Source of the DNA: Tabrizicola sp.
GTDB taxonomy: Bacteria > Pseudomonadota > Alphaproteobacteria > Rhodobacterales > Rhodobacteraceae
DNA length: 64,000 nt
Assembly: GCF_016793705.1 (NCBI RefSeq)
Contig: NZ_JAEULO010000039.1
Span: 62,001-126,000 of the forward strand
Direction of reading: 5' to 3'
Position 1 is the first letter of the stretch, and every line of letters starts with the position of its first letter. A model generated the notes under the pieces. That model saw nothing but the letters and a program-made list of their open reading frames with translations. It did no database searches and was not told the DNA's origin. This document shows, piece after piece, positions 25,454-33,535 of the stretch. A program made the position numbers and the translations under genes.

Positions 25454-25873
25454 TCAGCGGGGAAGGTCGACGAGCAATCTCTGGAAGAGTGCCAGGCGTC
25501 TGGACCGGGTCAGGGTGGTGTCCATTGTCAGAATCCCGACCGAGGGCCGGACGGTCCGCTGGCCGGCAGCGTCGACCCAGGTCGGAATGATCTCGATCTT
25601 CGTGTCGGTCGCGGTGGCGATCTCGATCTCCAGCCCCGGGCCGACGGCAAGCGGGGCGTGCTGAAGTTCTGCGCCGGACAGATCGGGCTGGCGGCGCACC
25701 GCATCCAGGAAATCGGCGCAGATATCGGCCACTCGCGCGGAGTCGAGCTGGCCGCTGGCGGTGCAGGAAAAGGACAAGCCCGTAGGCTGATCGGCCAGAA
25801 CACCCGTCACAGAAACCACCGTCACCCCCAAAGCCGCACAACCCGCACGCCAACGATGGCGCTTCAATTTCAT
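25454..25873 (-). CDS. small exported protein next to the serralysin gene
   Basis: No family is recognised. The 139-residue product begins MKLKRHRWRAGCAALGVTVV and then SVTGVLADQPTG, a good Sec signal peptide, so a mature periplasmic protein of about 112 residues is predicted. The mature part holds two cysteines in SFSCTASG and ADICADF (a possible disulfide) and alternating beta-like strands (LEIEIATATDTKIEIIP). GAGG precedes the ATG at 25873. It ends 24 bases before the protease start on the same strand. Its position and size recall periplasmic serralysin inhibitors (Inh/AprI), although the sequence does not obviously match them. CsgH/curli-like accessory proteins have a similar size. Confidence 0.7.
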   Translation of the reverse strand: MKLKRHRWRAGCAALGVTVVSVTGVLADQPTGLSFSCTASGQLDSARVADICADFLDAVRRQPDLSGAELQHAPLAVGPGLEIEIATATDTKIEIIPTWVDAAGQRTVRPSVGILTMDTTLTRSRRLALFQRLLVDLPR

Positions 25874-25999
25874 TGAATCAACCTCGTCCCACTGTCCGGA
25901 CAAGGATAAGGTGGAACGACTGCCTGCGTTCGGCGAATTTGCGGCAAAAGCGTGGCAAACGGCCGCGGACAGGCGCAGAGGGTCCATGACCCCGCGTCA

Positions 26000-26380
26000 T
26001 CATTCGACCAGCCTCTCCATTTCCTGCACCGCGGTCTCCCGCAGGGCGCGCAGGTCGGCGATCGAGGCGTCAAGCTCGGCTTTCTGCTGCTCCAGCGCGA
26101 CCAGCTGGCGGTCGGCGAGTTGCAGCCAGGCTTCCAGCTGCGGGCGTTCGCCCTTCTTGCCGTAAATCAAGAGCCACTGGCGAATTTCCTCAAGGCTGAA
26201 GCCGAAGCGGCGCCCGCGCAGGATGAGCTTCATCCGCGCCACCTCGCGGGGCCCGTAGAATCGGGCACGGCCCTCTTTCTCGGGGGAAAGCAGCTCGATG
26301 TATTCGTAATAGCGCAGGGTGCGCGGGGTGACGTCGAACCGGGCGCACATCTCCTTGAAGCTGAGGCGGGTCTCGGTCAT
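26000..26380 (-). CDS. MerR-family transcriptional regulator
   Basis: The 126-residue protein has a MerR helix-turn-helix and wing at residues 5-73 (FKEMCARFDVTPRTLRYYEYIELLSPEKEG), then a coiled-coil dimerisation helix (ADRQLVALEQQKAELDASIADLRAL). The C-terminus is short, so it lacks a metal- or drug-binding extension. It resembles the second MerR protein at 60797-61198 throughout the DNA-binding domain. It is divergent from a thioesterase gene and may control it. Confidence 0.88.
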   Translation of the reverse strand: MTETRLSFKEMCARFDVTPRTLRYYEYIELLSPEKEGRARFYGPREVARMKLILRGRRFGFSLEEIRQWLLIYGKKGERPQLEAWLQLADRQLVALEQQKAELDASIADLRALRETAVQEMERLVE

Positions 26381-26490
26381 GCGCGGATCCTCCCGCAGTC
26401 CAGCCTAGGGGGACACCTGCGCTGGTGCAACAGGGTCGGGGGTTGCCTTCCCCCGGTTGCGGCGATTTGATGCGCGCGACCGGAGGCCCC

Positions 26491-26913
26491 ATGCCCGACA
26501 TCGAAATCATCGCCCGCCAGTTCATCGAGGCCCTGCCGCACAGCCGCGCGCTGGGAATGCGGCTGGAAGCCATTGCCGAGGGCGCGGCGACCATCGCGAT
26601 GCCCTATGACGCACGACTGGTCGGCGACCCGGCGACGGGAGTGATCCACGGCGGCGCGGTCTCGGCGCTGATGGACACGGCCTGCGGCGCCTCGGTGATG
26701 AGCCATCCGCAGGCGGGGTTTTCCACCGCGACGCTGGATCTGCGCATCGACTACATGCGCCCGGCCACCGCCGGCCAGACCATCCGCACCCGCGCCGAAT
26801 GCCATCATGTCACCCGCAGCGTGGCCTTCGTGCGGGCCGTCGCCACGGATGACGACGAGGCCCGCCCGGTGGCGATGGCGACCGGGGCCTTCACGGTGGA
26901 GCGCAAGGGATGA
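26491..26913 (+). CDS. PaaI/hotdog-fold acyl-CoA thioesterase 1
   Basis: The 140-residue protein has the hotdog thioesterase motif GVIHGGAVSALMDTACG (about residues 49-65), with the catalytic Asp and HGG turn. The tail TLDLRIDYMRPATAG is typical of PaaI-like proteins. ATG 26491 has GGAGG four to five bases upstream; ATG 26470 is an alternative. It overlaps the next thioesterase by four bases. Acyl-CoA hydrolysis, probably on aromatic or medium-chain substrates, is inferred. Confidence 0.87.
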   Translation: MPDIEIIARQFIEALPHSRALGMRLEAIAEGAATIAMPYDARLVGDPATGVIHGGAVSALMDTACGASVMSHPQAGFSTATLDLRIDYMRPATAGQTIRTRAECHHVTRSVAFVRAVATDDDEARPVAMATGAFTVERKG

Positions 26914-27404
26914 GGCCGCCCGAGCCGGTGCATGTGGTGAAGCAGCGCCGCGAGGGGCTGCTTCGGACCTTGGTCGAGGGCGTGCCTTACATCCGTTTCC
27001 TGGGGGTCGAATTCGACCGGCGCGGCGACGAGCTGACCGCCGTCCTGCCCTTCAGCGAAAGCCTGATCGGCAACCCGCGCCTGCCCGCCCTGCATGGCGG
27101 CGCGACGGCGGCCTTCCTGGAGATTTCCGCGATGATCGAACTCGCGTGGAGCACGCTCTGGGACGGGGTCGAGGCGGACGGCGCCCTGCCCGAGGGGCCG
27201 CTCAAGCTGCCGAAGACCATCGACTTCACCATCGACTACCTGCGCGCAGGGCTCCCGCGCGACGCCTATGCGCGGGCGCGTGTCAACCGGTCGGGGCGGC
27301 GCTATGCGTCGGTGCATGTCGAGGCCTGGCAGGACAACCGCGCGCGCCTGTTCGCCCAGGCCACGGGGCATTTCCTGATGCCCCCCGTCGGGCCGAAGGC
27401 ATGA
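26910..27404 (+). CDS. PaaI/hotdog-fold acyl-CoA thioesterase 2
   Basis: The 164-residue protein is a second hotdog thioesterase, with ALHGGATAAFLEISAMIEL (around residues 60-78) in the active-site position and a TIDFTIDYLRAGLPRD strand. It starts within the previous gene (ATGA). Two hotdog proteins in tandem could form a heterodimer, or the pair could reflect separate substrates. It ends with an ATGA overlap into the MATE gene, so three genes are co-translated. Confidence 0.86.
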   Translation: MRPPEPVHVVKQRREGLLRTLVEGVPYIRFLGVEFDRRGDELTAVLPFSESLIGNPRLPALHGGATAAFLEISAMIELAWSTLWDGVEADGALPEGPLKLPKTIDFTIDYLRAGLPRDAYARARVNRSGRRYASVHVEAWQDNRARLFAQATGHFLMPPVGPKA

Positions 27405-28711
27405 GCGGGATGACCCACGGCCGCGTGCTGCGGATCGCGGGACCCATCGTGCTGTCGAACGCCACGGTGCCGCTCTTGGGCGCGGTCGACACGGCCGTAA
27501 TCGGCCAGCTGGGCGACGCGGCAAGCCTTGGCGCGGTCGGGATCGGCGCGGTGATCCTCGCGACGCTCTACTGGGCCTTCGGCTTCCTGCGCATGTCGAC
27601 CTCGGGCCTTGCCGCGCAGGCGCAGGGGGCGGGGGACATGGGCGAACGCTCGGCGGTGTTGCTGCGCGCGCTGATCGTCGCGGGGGTCTCCGGTCTGGCG
27701 CTGGTGCTGGCGCAGGCGCTGCTCTTCGGCGCAGCCTTCGGGATCGCCCCGGCCAGCCCGACGGTCGAGTCCCTTGCCCGCGACTACCTTGCCATCCGCA
27801 TCTGGGGCGCCCCCGCCACCATCGCGCTTTATGCGCTGACCGGCTGGCTGGTCGGGCTGGAGCGGACGCGGGGGGTGCTGATCCTGCAACTGTGGCAGAA
27901 CGGATTGAACATCCTTTTGTCGCTCTGGTTCGTTCTGGGCCTGACCTGGGGCGTGCAGGGGGTGGCGCTTGCCACCCTGATCGCCGAATGGACCGGGTTT
28001 GTGCTGGCCCTGTGGCTGGCGCGCGATGCCTTCGGGTCGGCTTTCCGCGATGGGGTCGCTCGGCTGGGCGACCGGATCGCGATCCGCCGGATGTTCTCGG
28101 CCAGCCGCGACATCATGGGCCGCACGATCCTGTTGCAACTGTCCTTCACCAGCTTCGTCTTCCTTGGCGCCCGTTTCGGCGACGTGACGCTGGCCGCGAA
28201 CCAGGTGCTGATGCAGTTCCTGGAGATCACCGCCTACGCCCTGGACGGCTTCGCCTTCGCCGCCGAGGCGCTGATCGGGCAGGCCATCGGCGCACGCTCG
28301 GCAGCCGGAACGCGCGAGGCGGGGCGCATCTGCATGCAATGGGGCTTCGGCGGCGCCGTCGCGCTGGCGCTGGCCTTCGCGCTGGCGGGTCCCTGGATCA
28401 TCGACCTTATGACCACGGCGCCGGAGGTGCGCGAAACCGCCCGCGCCTATCTGCCCTGGCTGGTCGCCGCGCCGCTGATCGGGGTCGCGGCCTGGATCTA
28501 CGACGGGATCTTCATCGGCGCGCTTCTGACCGGCGACATGCTGCGCGCCATGCTCGTCTCGGTCGCGGTCTATATCGCCGCGCTGGTCATCCTTGTCCCG
28601 CTGGCGGGGAATCACGGGCTCTGGGCCGCACTCATGGTGCTGAACGCAACGCGCTGCCTCACGCTCTGGCGGCTGTCGCCGAAGATCGCCGCGCGGGCCA
28701 CCCCTGCGTGA
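27401..28711 (+). CDS. MATE-family efflux transporter (DinF-like)
   Basis: The 436-residue protein has twelve predicted helices and two MATE repeats, with VLRIAGPIVLSNATVPLLGAVDTAVIG at the N-terminus and SFTSFVFLGARFGDVTLAANQVL in the second half. It probably exports a cationic drug or metabolite by Na+ or H+ antiport, in the DinF branch. Start ATG 27401 overlaps the thioesterase stop; ATG 27410 is possible. Co-transcription with thioesterases suggests export of a released acid, but that is inference. Confidence 0.9.
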   Translation: MSGMTHGRVLRIAGPIVLSNATVPLLGAVDTAVIGQLGDAASLGAVGIGAVILATLYWAFGFLRMSTSGLAAQAQGAGDMGERSAVLLRALIVAGVSGLALVLAQALLFGAAFGIAPASPTVESLARDYLAIRIWGAPATIALYALTGWLVGLERTRGVLILQLWQNGLNILLSLWFVLGLTWGVQGVALATLIAEWTGFVLALWLARDAFGSAFRDGVARLGDRIAIRRMFSASRDIMGRTILLQLSFTSFVFLGARFGDVTLAANQVLMQFLEITAYALDGFAFAAEALIGQAIGARSAAGTREAGRICMQWGFGGAVALALAFALAGPWIIDLMTTAPEVRETARAYLPWLVAAPLIGVAAWIYDGIFIGALLTGDMLRAMLVSVAVYIAALVILVPLAGNHGLWAALMVLNATRCLTLWRLSPKIAARATPA

Positions 28712-28766
28712 CCCTTGCTTTCTTCCCGCCGCCCAAGCGATATTCGTGCCGCCAAAGGGGAGAGAC

Positions 28767-29222
28767 ATGCGGAAATTCCTGGTCGTGCTGGACGACAGCC
28801 GCGAATGCCTGAATGCCATGCGCTTTGCAGCGCTGCGGGCGGCGCATACCGGGGGGGGGGTGACGATCCTTTCGGTCGTGCCGCCCGAGGAGTTCCAGAC
28901 CTGGATGGGGGTCGCCGACCTCATGCGGGCCGAGGCGCGCGAGCGGATCGAGGCGCATTTCGAGGTCTTCGCCAAATGGATGCGCGACAAGCAGGGGGTG
29001 AACCCCGAACTGGTCATCCGCGAGGGTGATCCGGTGAACGAAATCCTCAGCCTGGTGAACGAGGATGCGCAGATCAGCGTGCTGGTGCTGGGCGCGGGGA
29101 CCGACAAGTCCGGTCCCGGCCCCTTGGTCACGGCGCTGAGCCGGAACTCGGGCAGCCTGCCGATTCCGATCACCATCGTTCCGGGCGACATGTCGAAGGA
29201 GCGGCTGGAAGCCATCACCTGA
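28767..29222 (+). CDS. universal stress protein (single domain) containing a G10 tract
   Basis: The 151-residue protein has a Usp start MRKFLVVLDDSRECLNAMRFA, the AAHTGGGVTILSV strand, and a central VLVLGAGTDKSGPG instead of the canonical GxxGxxxxxxxxxG(S/T) nucleotide motif. It may therefore be a non-ATP-binding member. Codons 29-32 contain ten consecutive G bases (28851-28860). A GGGGAGAG ribosome site precedes the ATG at 28767. It stands alone between MATE and eptA. Confidence 0.85.
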   Translation: MRKFLVVLDDSRECLNAMRFAALRAAHTGGGVTILSVVPPEEFQTWMGVADLMRAEARERIEAHFEVFAKWMRDKQGVNPELVIREGDPVNEILSLVNEDAQISVLVLGAGTDKSGPGPLVTALSRNSGSLPIPITIVPGDMSKERLEAIT

Positions 29223-29364
29223 TCGCCGGTCCTGCCGCTTCACGAGGAAATGCGCCTGAACCGCGGCAGCGGCTGTCGGTTTAAGCGCCCGCTTACAGCC
29301 TGCCGTATCGCAATCGCCTATCTTGGGACCGGGCCACGCGAGGCCCGTTTCCCAGGACCTCTGC

Positions 29365-31002
29365 ATGACCTTACCGTCCCAGGCTGCGAAAGCGGCCCGC
29401 CCTGAGCTTTCGCCGTTCGCCCTGAATGCGCTTGTCGCGACCTACCTGTTCGCGATCTGCAATACGACCTTCTGGGGCCATCTGTTCCGCATCTTCGAGG
29501 GCCGCATGATCACGGCCCTGGTCTTCGCCGGGGCGGTCTGGGCGCTGATGCTGCTGGTCGTATCGCTGCTGGCCCTGCGGAGGGCGCAGAAGGTGGTTCT
29601 CGTGGCGCTGCTGATGATCGCGGCCGTCACCTCCTATTACGTCGACGTGCTGGGCGTGGTGGTCGACCGCGACATGATCCAGAACGCGATGACCACCACC
29701 TTCGCCGAATCGAAGCATCTCATCACCCTGCATTTCCTGTCCCACGTGGCCCTTTATGGTGCGATCCCCGCTGGCCTTGTGCTCTGGACGCGCGTCCGAC
29801 GCGGCTCGATCCTGCGCGGACTGGCCGGGGTCGGGCTGGTGGCGACGCTGTCGGCGGCGCTGCTCGTCGGGCTTCTGTTCACCAACCTGAAGGCCTATTC
29901 CACGGTGCTGCGCGGCAACAAGGAGCTGATGGCCTCGGTCCAGCCGCTCGCCCCGATGGGTGCTGCGCTGCGCTACGCGAAGATGATGGTCAAGTCGACG
30001 CAGATCGTCGTGCAGCCGACCGGCACCGATGCAAGGCCCGGCCCCTTCCTGGCGGCGGCAGAGAAGCCGGTTCTGCTGGTGATCGTCGCGGGCGAAACCG
30101 GGCGGGCGCAGAACTGGTCGCTGGGGGGATACGGGCGCGAGACCAATGCCGAACTGGCGCAGCGCGACATCCTCTATTACCCCGAGGCCACAAGTTGCGG
30201 CACGGCGACGGCGACCTCGCTGCCTTGCATGTTCTCGCCGCTGACGCGGGCGGACTATTCCTACGAGGGCGGGTTGAGCCACGAGAACCTGCTGGACGTG
30301 CTGGTCCATGCCGGCTTCGCGGTCGAATGGTGGGACAACAACACCGGGCACAAGAACATCGCCGACCGGGTGCCCTCGCGCACGATGAAGGCCGAGGACG
30401 GGGCCGGGTTCTGCTTCCCCGAATGCATCGACGGCGTCTTTCTGAAAAGCCTGCAAGACAAGGCCGACACGATCACCAAGAACACCGTCATCGTCCTGCA
30501 CCAGATTGGCAGCCATGGTCCAAGCTATTGGCTGCGCTACCCGGCGGAAAGCGAGCGGTTCAAGCCCGCCTGCCACACGCCCGAACTGACCGAATGCAGC
30601 ACGGAAGAGATCGTCAACGCCTATGACAACACCATCGCCTATACCGACTGGTTTCTGGCGCAGGTGATCGACCTGCTCGATGCCTCGGACCGGGTGATCC
30701 CGGCGATGTATTACGTCTCAGACCATGGCGAGTCCCTGGGCGAGGGCGGGCTCTACCTGCACGGCACGCCCTATTTCATGGCACCGGAGTATCAGACCCG
30801 GGTGCCCATGGTGCTCTGGATGTCCGAACGCTTCCGTGACAGTCTGGCGCTGGATGCGGGGTGCCTTTCGGCAGGGGCAGCGGACCCGGTAAGCCATGAC
30901 AACCTGTTCTCGACGGTGCTGGGAATGCTGGACGTGACGACTGCGGCGAAGGACATGGAGCTTGACCTGGCAGGGGCCTGCCGCCAGGCCGTGGCGGGGT
31001 GA
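29365..31002 (+). CDS. eptA: lipid A phosphoethanolamine transferase (EptA-type)
   Basis: The enzyme moves phosphoethanolamine from phosphatidylethanolamine to lipid A, lowering outer-membrane charge and giving polymyxin tolerance. The 545-residue protein has about five N-terminal transmembrane helices, then a periplasmic sulfatase-fold domain with AGETGRAQN, the nucleophile segment SCGTATATSLPCMFS (the conserved Thr), and SDHGESLGEGGLYLHG (metal ligands). An AGGA lies before the ATG at 29365. The leader has a TAAGC-GCCC-GCTTA inverted repeat (29282-29295), a possible operator. dgkA follows with a GTGA overlap. Confidence 0.93.
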   Translation: MTLPSQAAKAARPELSPFALNALVATYLFAICNTTFWGHLFRIFEGRMITALVFAGAVWALMLLVVSLLALRRAQKVVLVALLMIAAVTSYYVDVLGVVVDRDMIQNAMTTTFAESKHLITLHFLSHVALYGAIPAGLVLWTRVRRGSILRGLAGVGLVATLSAALLVGLLFTNLKAYSTVLRGNKELMASVQPLAPMGAALRYAKMMVKSTQIVVQPTGTDARPGPFLAAAEKPVLLVIVAGETGRAQNWSLGGYGRETNAELAQRDILYYPEATSCGTATATSLPCMFSPLTRADYSYEGGLSHENLLDVLVHAGFAVEWWDNNTGHKNIADRVPSRTMKAEDGAGFCFPECIDGVFLKSLQDKADTITKNTVIVLHQIGSHGPSYWLRYPAESERFKPACHTPELTECSTEEIVNAYDNTIAYTDWFLAQVIDLLDASDRVIPAMYYVSDHGESLGEGGLYLHGTPYFMAPEYQTRVPMVLWMSERFRDSLALDAGCLSAGAADPVSHDNLFSTVLGMLDVTTAAKDMELDLAGACRQAVAG

Positions 31003-31376
31003 CGATGGCGGTCGAGGAAAAGCCCCCGCGCAAATCCGGGATCGCGCATTTCTTCGCTGCGGCGGGATATTCCCTTGGCGGGCTCAGGCGGCTGGCCCGC
31101 GAAAGCGCGTTCCGGCAGGAGGTGGCGCTGATCGCAGGGCTTCTGGTGCTGCTGGCGGTCTTCGGCGCCACGATGCCGGAAGTGCTGGGGCTACTGGCGC
31201 TTGGCCTTGTGCTGATTGCGGTCGAGGCCCTGAACACCGCCATCGAAGTACTGGTCGACCATCTGTCCCCCGGCTGGTCGCAATTCGCCAAGGATGCCAA
31301 GGACCTGGGCTCGCTGGCCGTGGCCTGCACCATCGGGGCGCTTGCCCTTTATTCGGGCATCGTGCTGTTCTGGTAG
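30999..31376 (+). CDS. dgkA: diacylglycerol kinase
   Basis: The 125-residue membrane kinase phosphorylates diacylglycerol, including that released by EptA-type transferases, back to phosphatidic acid. The core EALNTAIEVLVDHLSP (about 70-85) and KDAKDLGSLAVAC (about 91-103) match the DgkA active site. There are three transmembrane helices. The start is GTG at 30999, overlapping the eptA stop, or ATG 31005. Coupling to eptA makes functional sense. Confidence 0.93.
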   Translation: MTMAVEEKPPRKSGIAHFFAAAGYSLGGLRRLARESAFRQEVALIAGLLVLLAVFGATMPEVLGLLALGLVLIAVEALNTAIEVLVDHLSPGWSQFAKDAKDLGSLAVACTIGALALYSGIVLFW

Positions 31377-31492
31377 GCAGGGCAGGCCATGCTGCGCACG
31401 CATTGCCGCCATGCAGCATCATGCCTTGGGGGCGCAGACGCCAGGGTCTATCGTAAGGGCATGGGAGGAGCCTTCCGAAAGGCTTGAAGATC

Positions 31493-31648
31493 ATGTCCAT
31501 CCACCCGTTCCGCCAGATCCGCCGTGATGTCGCGCCAGTGCTGGAGCCCTATTTCTCGCCCGAAGTCGTCACCCTGCCTGCCCCGCGCCTGCGCCCCCTG
31601 ACCGCGCTGGAGCAGATGTACGCCTATTGGGGATCGGATCAGGCCTGA
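31493..31648 (+). CDS. 51-residue hypothetical protein
   Basis: This short frame (MSIHPFRQIRRDVAPVLEPY...EQMYAYWGSDQA) has a well-formed helical look, few rare codons and an aromatic-rich end. I recall similar small proteins in Rhodobacteraceae but cannot name a family. It lies in the 435-base space 31377-31811 that otherwise holds only an inverted repeat. The ribosome site is weak (GAAG at about seven bases). It is likely real but unproven. Confidence 0.5.
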   Translation: MSIHPFRQIRRDVAPVLEPYFSPEVVTLPAPRLRPLTALEQMYAYWGSDQA

Positions 31649-31663
31649 CCTCGTGGCGTGGCT

Positions 31664-31720
31664 GGTGGGTTCGCACCCACCCTACAGGTCTCGCGTCGGC
31701 AGGGTGGGTGCGAACCCACC
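31664..31720. repeat. 20-base perfect inverted repeat, each arm itself a hairpin
   Basis: The arm GGTGGGTTCGCACCCACCCT (31664-31683) is matched by its exact complement at 31701-31720, 17 bases apart. Each arm also folds on itself (GGTGGGT/ACCCACC). This is the form of the abundant GTAGGGTGGGT-type intergenic repeat. It may stop transcription from the small ORF or be a REP/RAYT-type element. No transposase is adjacent. Confidence 0.8.
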
Positions 31721-31811
31721 ATCCATGCTGCCACCAGTTTAGAACGGTTCCAAACTTGACACTGCGGGGTGCAAGGCGCATATCCGACAGGAACCGTCGG
31801 AGACCGGAACC

Positions 31812-32375
31812 ATGTTCATCCAGACCGAATCCACGCCGAACCCTGCAACGCTGAAATTCCTGCCTGGCCAGACCGTGCTGGACCTCGGCACCGCCGATTT
31901 CCCCAGCGCCGAAGCCGCAGCCAAGTCGCCGCTGGCGAAACGCATCTTCGCGGCGGGCGGCGTGACCGGAGTGTTCTTCGGCACTGATTTCGTCACCGTC
32001 ACCAAGGCGGATGACGTCGACTGGCCCCATATCAAGCCGCAGATCCTCGGCGCGATCATGGAGCATTACCAGTCGGGCGCCCCGGTGATCGAGGGCGAGG
32101 CATCGACCGGCGGCGGCCATGCCGAGCACACCGGCGAGGATGGCGACATCGTAAAGCAGATCAAGGAATTGCTGGACACCCGCGTCCGCCCGGCGGTGGC
32201 GCAGGATGGCGGCGACATCACCTTCCACGGCTTCGACCGGGGGGTGGTCTACCTGCACATGCAGGGCGCCTGCGCGGGCTGCCCGTCCTCGACGCTGACG
32301 CTGAAGATGGGGATCGAGAACCTGCTGCGGCACTACATCCCGGAAGTGGTGGAAGTGCGGCCTGTCGCGGCCTGA
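31812..32375 (+). CDS. NifU-family Fe-S cluster scaffold/carrier (Nfu type)
   Basis: The 187-residue protein has the Nfu N-terminal domain (MFIQTESTPNPATLKFLPG) and a C-terminal NifU domain with the CAGC cluster-binding motif (about 153-156) after VRPAVAQDGGDI. It carries 4Fe-4S clusters to target proteins in the cytosol. It starts at ATG 31812 without a strong Shine-Dalgarno in the divergent-looking leader. A repeat sits between its stop and the next gene. Confidence 0.93.
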   Translation: MFIQTESTPNPATLKFLPGQTVLDLGTADFPSAEAAAKSPLAKRIFAAGGVTGVFFGTDFVTVTKADDVDWPHIKPQILGAIMEHYQSGAPVIEGEASTGGGHAEHTGEDGDIVKQIKELLDTRVRPAVAQDGGDITFHGFDRGVVYLHMQGACAGCPSSTLTLKMGIENLLRHYIPEVVEVRPVAA

Positions 32376-32382
32376 GCCCTTT

Positions 32383-33057
32383 GTGACGGCTCCTCGCTCC
32401 CTTCGGGTCGCTCCTCGCGGATTGGTCGGCGACGAGAAGCCGAAGGCGCAGGAGGAGCTGCCGCTTCTGGCCTTCGATACCTCCGGCCCGTATTGCGCGG
32501 CGTCCTTGCTGCTGCCCGACCGGGTGATCCAGCGGCTTGAGCCGATGGAAAAAGGCCAGGCCGAACGCCTGATCCCGCTGCTGGAGGGGCTGCTCGCCGA
32601 AGCCGGGCTCGACTGGTCCGACCTCAAGGCGCTGGCGGTCGGTACCGGCCCCGGCAACTTCACCGGCGTCCGCATCGCAGTGGCGGCGGCACGGGGCCTT
32701 GCCCTCGGCCTTGGCATCCCGGCCATCGGCGTCACCCGGCTGGAGGCGCTGGCCCATGGCCTGCCACGCCCGGTGATGGTGATCGAGGATGCCCGGCGCG
32801 GCCAGGCCTATGTCCAGCTGTTCACCCCTGCCGGGACCGGAGAGGCACATCTTGCAGACCGCGTGGCGCCTGCCTGCCCGGCAACCGGCTCGGCGGCAGG
32901 CGACAAGGCCCTCCCCCCGGCCATGCCGCTGGCCGAGGCCATCGCCCGCATCGCCGCGAGCCGCGCTGCCACCCCGCAGCCCCGCCCCGCCCCCTTCTAC
33001 CTGCGCGGCGCCGATGCCGCCCCGCCCTCGGACCCGCCGCCGGTGATCCTGCCGTGA
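32383..33057 (+). CDS. tsaB: tRNA threonylcarbamoyladenosine biosynthesis protein TsaB
   Basis: TsaB activates TsaD for t6A synthesis on ANN-decoding tRNAs. The 224-residue frame contains the family core LLAFDTSGPYCAASLL and AVGTGPGNFTGVRIAVAAARGLALGL. Homologues start a few residues before LLAFDTS, but here the only good start codon is GTG 32383, giving a 27-residue N-terminal extension encoded by palindromic repeat DNA (32389-32458). A later TTG or CTG start close to LLAFDTS is possible. It overlaps rimI with GTGA. Confidence 0.9.
   Translation: MTAPRSLRVAPRGLVGDEKPKAQEELPLLAFDTSGPYCAASLLLPDRVIQRLEPMEKGQAERLIPLLEGLLAEAGLDWSDLKALAVGTGPGNFTGVRIAVAAARGLALGLGIPAIGVTRLEALAHGLPRPVMVIEDARRGQAYVQLFTPAGTGEAHLADRVAPACPATGSAAGDKALPPAMPLAEAIARIAASRAATPQPRPAPFYLRGADAAPPSDPPPVILP
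32389..32458. repeat. imperfect inverted repeat at the 5' end of tsaB
   Basis: GCTCCTCGCTCCCTTCGG (from 32389) and the complement of CCGAAGGCGCAGGAGGAGC (32440-32458) pair over 18-19 bases with few mismatches, separated by about 33 bases that also contain CTCCTCGCGG. Similar CCTTCGGCTYCTCGTCGC units occur at 57.7 kb. It appears to be a GC-rich repeat inserted at the gene's start. Confidence 0.6.
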
Positions 33058-33485
33058 CCCCCGAGGCTCTCGCCGCCCTTCACGCCCGCTGCTTCCGCAT
33101 GCCGCCACCCTGGAGCGACGCCGACTTTGCCGGTTTCCTCGCCGATCCGCTCACCTTCCTGCTGGTCGAGGGCGATGCAGGGTTCCTGCTGGGCCGCGCG
33201 GTTGCGGGCGAGGCCGAGCTTCTGACCCTCGCCGTTGCGCCCGAGGCCCGTCGCCGGGGCCTTGCGCGCAAGCTTGTCTCGCGCTTCCTCTACCAGGCCC
33301 GGCTGCGCGGAGCCGAAGCCGCGTTTCTGGAGGTTTCGGCGGAAAATGCCGCTGCCATTGCGCTTTACGAATCGGCGGGCTTCAGCCGCTCGGGCCTGCG
33401 GCGGAACTACTACCGGACGGCCGAGGGCCAGCGGATCGACGCATTGGTCATGACCCGCGCGCTGGCGGCGATGCCGGGGTCGTGA
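33054..33485 (+). CDS. rimI: ribosomal-protein-alanine N-acetyltransferase RimI-like GNAT
   Basis: The 143-residue GNAT protein has the acetyl-CoA loop VAPEARRRGLARKL (about 61-74) and a C-terminal ALYESAGFSRSGLRRNYYR segment typical of RimI. The tsaB-rimI order is common in alphaproteobacteria. The start is the GTG overlapping the tsaB stop. S18 acetylation is the known activity of the family; here it is inferred from order and motif. Confidence 0.88.
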   Translation: MTPEALAALHARCFRMPPPWSDADFAGFLADPLTFLLVEGDAGFLLGRAVAGEAELLTLAVAPEARRRGLARKLVSRFLYQARLRGAEAAFLEVSAENAAAIALYESAGFSRSGLRRNYYRTAEGQRIDALVMTRALAAMPGS

Positions 33486-33535
33486 TCCTTCCTGACCATC
33501 GGGTCAACTTTCCGGGCCTGCCGCGCGAATCCGGC

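Noticed and set aside
28767-29222. Possible pseudogene because of the G10 tract.
   Set aside because: The frame is intact with the present tract length and matches the family through its end, so it is listed as a functional gene with a slippage risk.
31377-31811. A possible RNA gene in the 435-base gap before nfu.
   Set aside because: No tRNA or known ncRNA fold is evident; it holds only the 51-residue ORF and the inverted repeat.
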